Below, piece after piece: positions 7,837 through 13,680 of a stretch of DNA of 13,680 bases. The notes below the pieces were generated by a model. That model ran no database searches. It was not told where the DNA came from and worked only from the letters and a program-made list of their open reading frames with translations. Made by a program: the position numbers and the translations under genes. The stretch comes from Daldinia sp. FL1419 (lineage: Eukaryota > Ascomycota > Sordariomycetes > Xylariales > Hypoxylaceae): NCBI GenBank assembly GCA_025201765.1, contig MU623727.1, positions 1 to 13,680 of the forward strand. Reading direction: 5' to 3'. Position 1 is the stretch's first letter; every line of letters starts with the position of its first letter.

Positions 7837-9260
7837 AGACCCAACGTCTCCTAGGAGCCCTGGAAGGAGTGCAACACCCGAAGGAGAAGCATTCGGTACC
7901 GAACAACACATCGAAGTGGTAAGGAATCCTTTCTCATACTTACGACTCGGTTCCCTCGATTGAGGTATTAACATTGTATGCAAGGCCGATGATTTGGAGG
8001 AGCCAGATGACAATGACGACGCCAATTCAGCTGTTGGAAGCTCAATGTATAACAATACCACATCCATTCATAACCCAGAATTGGTTGAGACGCTGACGCA
8101 GTAATCTCTTAAAGACAATCATCAACCGGATCATTGACAGAGAGTATTTACGCCTACCGGGTACTACACGGCAGGACGTTCAATGCGCCCAAGACATCCG
8201 AGTACTGGGCCCCAAATGACGAGCAACAGAATGAAGGTCTCGACTTACTTCACAATGCCTGCTTGATGGCTATGGGTGACGAACTGTTTCTTGCACCTAT
8301 TGGCGAGAATCCACAAAAGGTGCTCGACGTGGGAACGGGAACCGGGATATGGGCCATGTCAGTATTCCCCGGAAGAGATGCCATCGATTTATCGTATTCG
8401 ACGAGCTAACATGGTGTAACCGTAGTGATTTTGCAGATGTGTTCCCAGCGGCAGAGGTCATTGGAACCGATCTTAGCCCTATACAGCCCGCATGGATGCC
8501 ACCTAATGTCAAGTTTGAAATAGACGACTGTCTTCTCGATTGGACGTGGCCGGAAAACCATTTTGACTACATCCATATGAGGATGCTTTATGGTAATAGT
8601 CTATCTCGAATTAGTTGGACGTCATATATTGTATATACTCTAACAATACTATTATAACAGGGAGTGTCCCCGACTGGACTGACTTATACAAAAAGGCCTT
8701 CAAACACCTAAAGCCCGGCAAGTGGTTCGAGGATGTTGAGTTCGACGTCCGTATACAATCAGACCATGCCACCATCACCGAAGACCATATGTTCAACACC
8801 TGGGCTGAGGCGTTCTACGAGGCCGGCGATAAATTGGGACGGTCCTTCCGCATCGCATACGACGGCACTCTCAAAGAATCCATGATAATGGCAGGATTTG
8901 TTGATGTCCATGAAGTCAAGGTGAAGATGCCTTGTCATGGATGGCCACGAGATCCAAAATTACAACAGGCGGGCTTATTAATGTTTGCCATGCTGGATCA
9001 GAGTCTCGAAGGCTTCTGTCTTTATTTGTTTAGTAAAGCAATGGGATGGACAGCTGAAGAAATACTTCTGTTTGTTGCAAAGTATAGAACGGAATTGAAG
9101 AAGAAAAGCTTGTGTGGTTGGCTTCTAGTGTGAGTATTATAAAGTTATATTATAAGCTGTTGATTTAAGGTTCTAAATTTATAATATAACCTTTTGCTAA
9201 TAATATATTTATTATAGGACAATTGTATATGGCCGTAAGCCAGAAGTTGGGGAAGTATAA
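7742..9260 (+). CDS. LaeA-like SAM-dependent methyltransferase, 6 exons, 386 aa
   Basis: Exons inferred from reading frame and splice sites: 7742-7918, 7985-8046, 8115-8357, 8426-8592, 8661-9129, 9218-9260. The five introns are 66, 68, 68, 68 and 88 nt, all GT-AG, with branch sites such as CTAAC at 8406 and 8640. The protein begins with about 85 low-complexity Ala/Ser/Pro/Thr and acidic residues. The conserved core starts near residue 90 (YRVLHGRTF, then EYWAPNDEQQNEG at 109-121). The class I methyltransferase fold follows: SAM-binding motif I VLDVGTGTGIWAID at 149-162, acidic GTDLSP at 174-179, DD at 194-195, WTWPENHFDYIHMR at 200-213, and LKPGKWFEDVE at 233-243. It ends TIVYGRKPE, the usual family C-terminus. 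The length is ordinary for the family, and members near LaeA influence secondary metabolism and development; the substrate here is unknown. Lys237 replaces the usual second Gly of the PGG turn. The start has a good context (A at -3, G at +4). The gene appears intact and no biosynthetic partner is adjacent. Confidence 0.9.
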
Positions 9261-9906
9261 TGAAAATTAATGAGATATTATATAAGAGAATTATTAAATT
9301 AAATTGATAAATTTCGAATATTAAATATTATTAATTTATTAAATAAAAATATTGAAGATATTAGGTTTTAATAATATAATAAATAAAATATAAGTTTTTC
9401 AAAGATATTTTATAAAATTATTATTATTATTAAATTTTCCTTTTCTTTTAATAATTATTTTAATAATTTCTTTAATTTCTGAAGTAAATACTTTGGCTTG
9501 GATTTGTCCTACCTTAATTTAGGTCTCCATTAGAACCATTTTATTGATTAGGCTTAAGGATGATAAGGTTTGTTAATTAATACTATTTTTTGCTTAATTG
9601 ATTTTTCTAAAAATTAGGCTTTAAAGGATTCATCTAAAAATATTATTCTACAAGAAATCTGAGATTAAAATGTTAATATTCATATTATATTTAACCAATA
9701 AAAATACTAATTAATGAACTATTAAAATATAATAATATTTTTAAGAATTTTGATTTTGGGTAAATAATAATTATATAAGTTGAATAATATAGGTCATTTT
9801 AAAAATATTTATTAAAAAGGTTTAGAATCCTTCTTTTTATATTAATTAAATATAAGATTTAAATTAATAATTATTAAATGAATAATTAGTTATTATAGGA
9901 GATCCT
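9261..9906. other. AT-rich 3' flank of the methyltransferase gene
   Basis: No gene is seen. Composition collapses to AT-rich immediately after the stop codon, and already within the last intron. A/T-rich signals around 9290-9350 could serve polyadenylation but none is distinctive. A less eroded patch lies at 9478-9660. Confidence 0.5.
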
Positions 9907-10100
9907 TCTTCTTATTTTTTTATAGATTATTTTGGATTTTTAAATCCATTTTAATTTATATATTATAAATTATTTTGAATTTTATATATATTTTAATTTA
10001 CATATTATAAATCATTTTAATTTTATAAATTTATTTTCATTTATATATTATAAATCATTTTTTTTAAATTTATCTTAATCTATTATAACCTATGTTATAT
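9907..10100. repeat. Degenerate 42-bp tandem repeat, 4-5 copies
   Basis: Units with TTTTAATTTATATATTATAA followed by ATTATTTTGAATTTTATATA-like sequence start at about 9949, 9991 and 10034. A more diverged unit lies before them from 9907, and a fragment follows to about 10100. The period is 42-43 bp. Differences are mainly C/T and G/A, as expected if the array has been mutated after it formed. The third period is 1 bp longer. Confidence 0.65.
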
Positions 10101-10719
10101 AACTAATTCTTCTTTTATCTATTCTTACCCAGGCCTTTGGCCACTGGGCCTGTAACAATATTCTTATTAATTAAATTTATATTTAATTATTTTAATATTT
10201 TTTTAATATATAATTATTTCATATTTAATTATCAAAATTCCTATTCAATATCATATATTTTATCTTTTAAATATTAATTACCATTACCAATAATTATTAT
10301 TATTAATATTAAATTAAAATAATATAATTATATAATAAAAGAACTTTAGTAATTTCTATAAAGCCACCCCTTTTAAAGTCTGTATAAGGTCCTTTAATCA
10401 TAAATATACCTTTAAGAATTATTTTCTGATTTAATTAAATGAGATTTATTAAAATCATTACATTTTTTATACCTTTTACAATAATATATAAATTTATTTT
10501 TTATTAAATATATTATTTATTTAATTCTTAATTTATATTATTATTAATAAATAATTATTTGTTAGATAGATAAGGTACCATTATATATAATAAAAAAAGT
10601 AAAGGTATTTAGATTAATTTAATTAAAAAGTGGTTATTCTAAAAAAGAATATATTTTAGTTGGAGATTAAAATATATGGAGTTAAATATAAGATTAAACT
10701 AGGTTTGTACCATTATAAT
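10101..10719. other. AT-rich segment with one GC-rich dyad
   Basis: No gene is seen. At 10128-10152 a patch of normal composition contains CAGGCC and GGCCTG as inverted 6-mers around TTTGGCCACTG. From 10153 to about 10335 C is kept and G is lost on the + strand. Around 10390-10445 the sequence CCTTTAAGAATTATTTTCTG resembles the part of the satellite monomer that reads CCTTTAGAAATTATTTTCCT, so an eroded stray monomer may be present. Confidence 0.45.
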
Positions 10720-11159
10720 TAACGTACCCTACAAATCAACCGATCAAACAAGTCAACCGATCAGTAAAAATATATACAAAATACATCTGTGCATAAACAT
10801 GCATTCTATTTAAAAAAAAATTATATCAAAAATTGGTTTAAAAATTTGAATACCTCTTTTAAAAGTAATAATTATAATATTTTTTCTAAATTTTATACAA
10901 TCTTTTTCAATTTATTAAAAATAAAAAATGGAAAAGTGGGTCTAAAATAATTGATATTTTAACCAATTTCTTTTATATTTCCAGGAAAATTTTTTCAATT
11001 TTTTTATAATATCAGATTTATATAATATAAAATATATTAAAATTTGAAAAAATAAGATTAAGAATTTGTAAAGTTACAATTTTTAAATTTCTTTGATTTT
11101 CGGTTATATTTCGGCTGATTGGTTGACTTGTTTGATTGGTTGACTTGTGCAGCACGTTA
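10720..11159. mobile_element. MITE, 436 bp, TA-flanked, ~55-bp TIRs with internal direct repeats
   Basis: The body, 10722-11157, is flanked by TA on both sides. The left end (ACGTACCCTACAAATCAACC onward) and the reverse complement of the right end (ACGTGCTGCACAAGTCAACC onward) pair over about 55 bp, with differences that are mostly G/A or C/T. Within each TIR the block GTCAACC(A/G)ATCA occurs twice with a 17-bp period, as expected for paired transposase-binding sites. The interior is AT-rich with no ORF, so it is non-autonomous. TA flanks suggest the Tc1/mariner/pogo group. Its TIR is unrelated to that of the 2358-2619 element. Confidence 0.85.
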
Positions 11160-13680
11160 CATAATTAACATTCTTATATTGGTAATTTTTTCTTTTCTTG
11201 CAAAATCATATAATATTAATAAATGTTAGTTAAGGTTACGATCTTAAACATTTAAATATATTAAAATCAATTCTTTTCCATAATCTTTCTTTTATTTTTA
11301 TTTATATTAAATTAATTAATAATCCCTTTATAAAATAATATAAGTTTATATTTTAAAAGATATTGGATTAATGTTCTAATAAAATAAATAATATTATAAT
11401 ATTATAAATTAATGGTTGTTAAGGTTAATATTAATAATCCAAAATATCTCAGAATTAGGTATATTTTATTAATAAAAGTATTGTTAAAAATATATGAAAA
11501 TAATTAAAGAAAATCTATTAATAAATAAAAAGTAAAGATTTATAAATTAATAATTTAAATTTTATTTGAAAGTGTAATGATTGATTATTCTAAAATATAT
11601 AATAATATATAATCCTATCTAATAATTCTTTTTTTTTAAAAATTATATTCGTTTATTTGTTTAAATTGTTAAATTAATTGAAAAAAATAATCAGTATTAT
11701 TTATAATATTTAGGTTTATTTAATCTAATTTTATAATTTTAATATAAGATAATTAATATTAATGAATATTATAAGGGTTTTATTAATATTAAATTTTGTT
11801 ATTGTATTGGTTAAATTATTTTATTTATAAATTTATTATATATTATTTATTTTTTATTATTTGTAAGATTATTAAAATAATATAATATTGATTATTAATT
11901 GTTTTTTTATTATTATTTTAAATTTAATAAAATATTTATAAAATAAGAATGAGTTAGTATATATAATTATAAATATTTTAGAAAGTTAGAGTTTGTTAAA
12001 TATGGATGTTATTATTATTCTAATTGTAATAACTATATTTATATTATATATTATAATATAAATTTTATTTGTTAAAATGTTTTAAATAATTTATTTATAT
12101 TTTATAAAATTTTAATAAATTAAATTATTAGTTATAATAAATAATTTATTTATTATAATTTTATTTGTGATAAAGATTTTATAATTGATTTGAGAATTAA
12201 AGTCTTTATTATTTATAAATAATTTATTAATAAATATAAAGATTTTTGTTGTAGTAAGATTTAGTTTAATATATTGAAATCTTTGTGGTAGATTGTTTAG
12301 TTATTATTAAAAACATTTATTGAATTTATTGATCTTAATTTTTTTAGGTTTTTTATGTTGAGTTATTTTATATATATTAAATGTTACCTTAAGTTAATAA
12401 ATAGAAATGATATAAGTGCTATGGGTTTATTATTATATATATTGTTAAATAATATTGTTTTTTCTGTTTTAAATTAATATAATTTTTTTATTTTATTTTT
12501 TTAATGTAAATAAATATTATTATTATTATTAATTAAAATAATATAATTGTTAAATATTAATAAAATATCTTTATTAAGATATAATTTAAACTTTGCTTTA
12601 AATTTGGTTCTTTTTATTTTATTTTCCTTTAATTTATTAAATATTTTATTTAATATTTTAAATATATTATTAGTTTATATTTTAATTAAATTAAATTAGT
12701 TAAATAATTCCAAAATTAAGAGATATGGGTTATAAATTAATGTAATTATAAAAAACTTCTTGTGGTAGTATTTGAAATAAATCACCTACCAATATATACC
12801 AATTTTAGCTATTTTATAAAACAATTTCATAATAATTATTATAATATTTTTAAAAAAATGATTTTTAAGTTCTTTAAATAATATAATAATAATAATATAA
12901 TTTAAATTAGTATTTAATTGGATATATATTTATATAATATTATAGAATCATATAATTATTCCTTTACTTTGTTATTATAAAAATGGAATAAATATAATAA
13001 TAATTTGTTAGTTAAAGCGTTAAATTGTGGGTAATTGTGTAAATATTTTTTTTATTATTATTATAATCTTAAATAATAAATTATAATTTTTTATATAATT
13101 TATTAATGCCTTTTCTTTTAATTTTATAAATAATTTATGACTTAAATAACCAAATATTCCCATATTTCTTTTTATTATACTTTTTAAATAAGAACATTTT
13201 TTATCCAATAAATCTTTCAATTTTTTATATATTTATTATTTCAAACAATTGATTTAAGGTGGTAATCATCCCTTTTTAATATAATTATAACAATAATTTT
13301 ATATTAGTTATTTCTTTAAAAAATAAGTAAACCATATTGTAAAAATTTATTAATCAAGGTTTGTTCCTATTTTTAAGAAGTTATACTTATAATCATTTTA
13401 TTATAAATGTTTCAACCTTAAGAACATATTTATTATTATTATTATATTTATAATTAAAATCTTTATTTATAAGATTTAAAATATATATAAATTTATTATA
13501 AAAATATAATTTCATGATTATAGTCTTAAAATTAATTAATTTTTTATTTATTTTAATAATATAAATCTTATTATTTTAAATAATTAATTTATAAGAATTA
13601 ATCCAACCATTATTTTTATAATAAATATATATTTTAAATTAAAGTAGTAGGTTTAATATATTTAATATATTTGATTTGCT
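11160..13680. other. AT-rich desert, unrecognisable relics
   Basis: No gene is supportable over 2.5 kb. From about 11340 to 12720 the + strand keeps G and lacks C. From about 12740 the composition is mixed. Stops are dense, and the longest frame (13020-13220, minus, 66 codons) is Lys/Ile/Asn-rich as expected from AT-rich DNA. The minus strand around 12735-12802 can be read as a short GDLFQILPQ segment, discussed as a weak lead. The region is most likely old transposon DNA eroded by C-to-T mutation. Confidence 0.55.

Noticed and set aside
7666..8067. 133-codon minus-strand ORF overlapping the methyltransferase 5' end
   Set aside because: It is antisense to the Ala/Ser/Pro-rich exon 1, crosses intron 1 and has low-complexity Gly/Asp/Val composition, as expected for a shadow of the real exon.
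8134..8409. Separate short ORF or a frameshifted pseudogene of a methyltransferase
   Set aside because: The apparent breaks at 7961, 8102, 8407 and after 8592 all fall within GT-AG introns whose removal restores one continuous family-like protein, so the gene is intact rather than broken.
13020..13220. 66-codon minus-strand ORF, considered as a transposase helix-turn-helix relic
   Set aside because: The LLDKKCSYLK stretch is only vaguely like a Tc1-type DNA-binding domain, and Lys/Ile/Asn richness is what AT-rich DNA gives by chance.

Overview
The window looks like nuclear DNA of a filamentous ascomycete (Pezizomycotina) with a bipartite genome. Three things suggest this: a gene with five short GT-AG introns carrying fungal-type branch points (CTAAC, GCTGAC), a protein of the LaeA-like methyltransferase family that is expanded in these fungi, and more than 10 kb of extremely A+T-rich, ORF-free DNA of the kind left by repeat-induced point mutation (RIP). 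The genus cannot be fixed from this sequence.

Layout. 1-2357: AT-rich desert in which + strand C is almost absent while G persists, interrupted by a ~290 bp retro-insertion (1238-1524) with a GC-rich start, an (AAAT)n tail and a perfect 12-bp target duplication. 2358-2619: a TA-flanked MITE with perfect 26-bp terminal inverted repeats. 2620-3609: desert with the opposite bias, C kept and G lost. 3610-5050: a tandem satellite of ten ~142-bp monomers arranged as a ~426-bp trimer (A-B-C), each monomer centred on a dyad. 4977-6240: the last monomer plus an AT-rich tail recurs in inverted orientation, giving a large imperfect palindrome round a ~650-bp spacer. A third copy of the tail lies at 6394-6562, apparently broken by a ~190-bp insertion (6563-6754). 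6600-9130: an island of ordinary base composition. 9261-13680: desert again, holding a 42-bp tandem repeat (9907-10100), a second TA-flanked MITE (10720-11159) and unrecognisable relics.

The only supportable protein gene is at 7742-9260, + strand, six exons, encoding a 386-residue LaeA-like S-adenosylmethionine-dependent methyltransferase. It appears intact once spliced. No biosynthetic cluster partner is visible. The rest of the window is best read as layered mobile-element and satellite DNA, much of it eroded by C-to-T mutation, into which younger or RIP-resistant short elements have landed. The three-level satellite (17-bp, ~142-bp and ~426-bp periods) with inverted arms and a shared terminus is the most unusual structure here.
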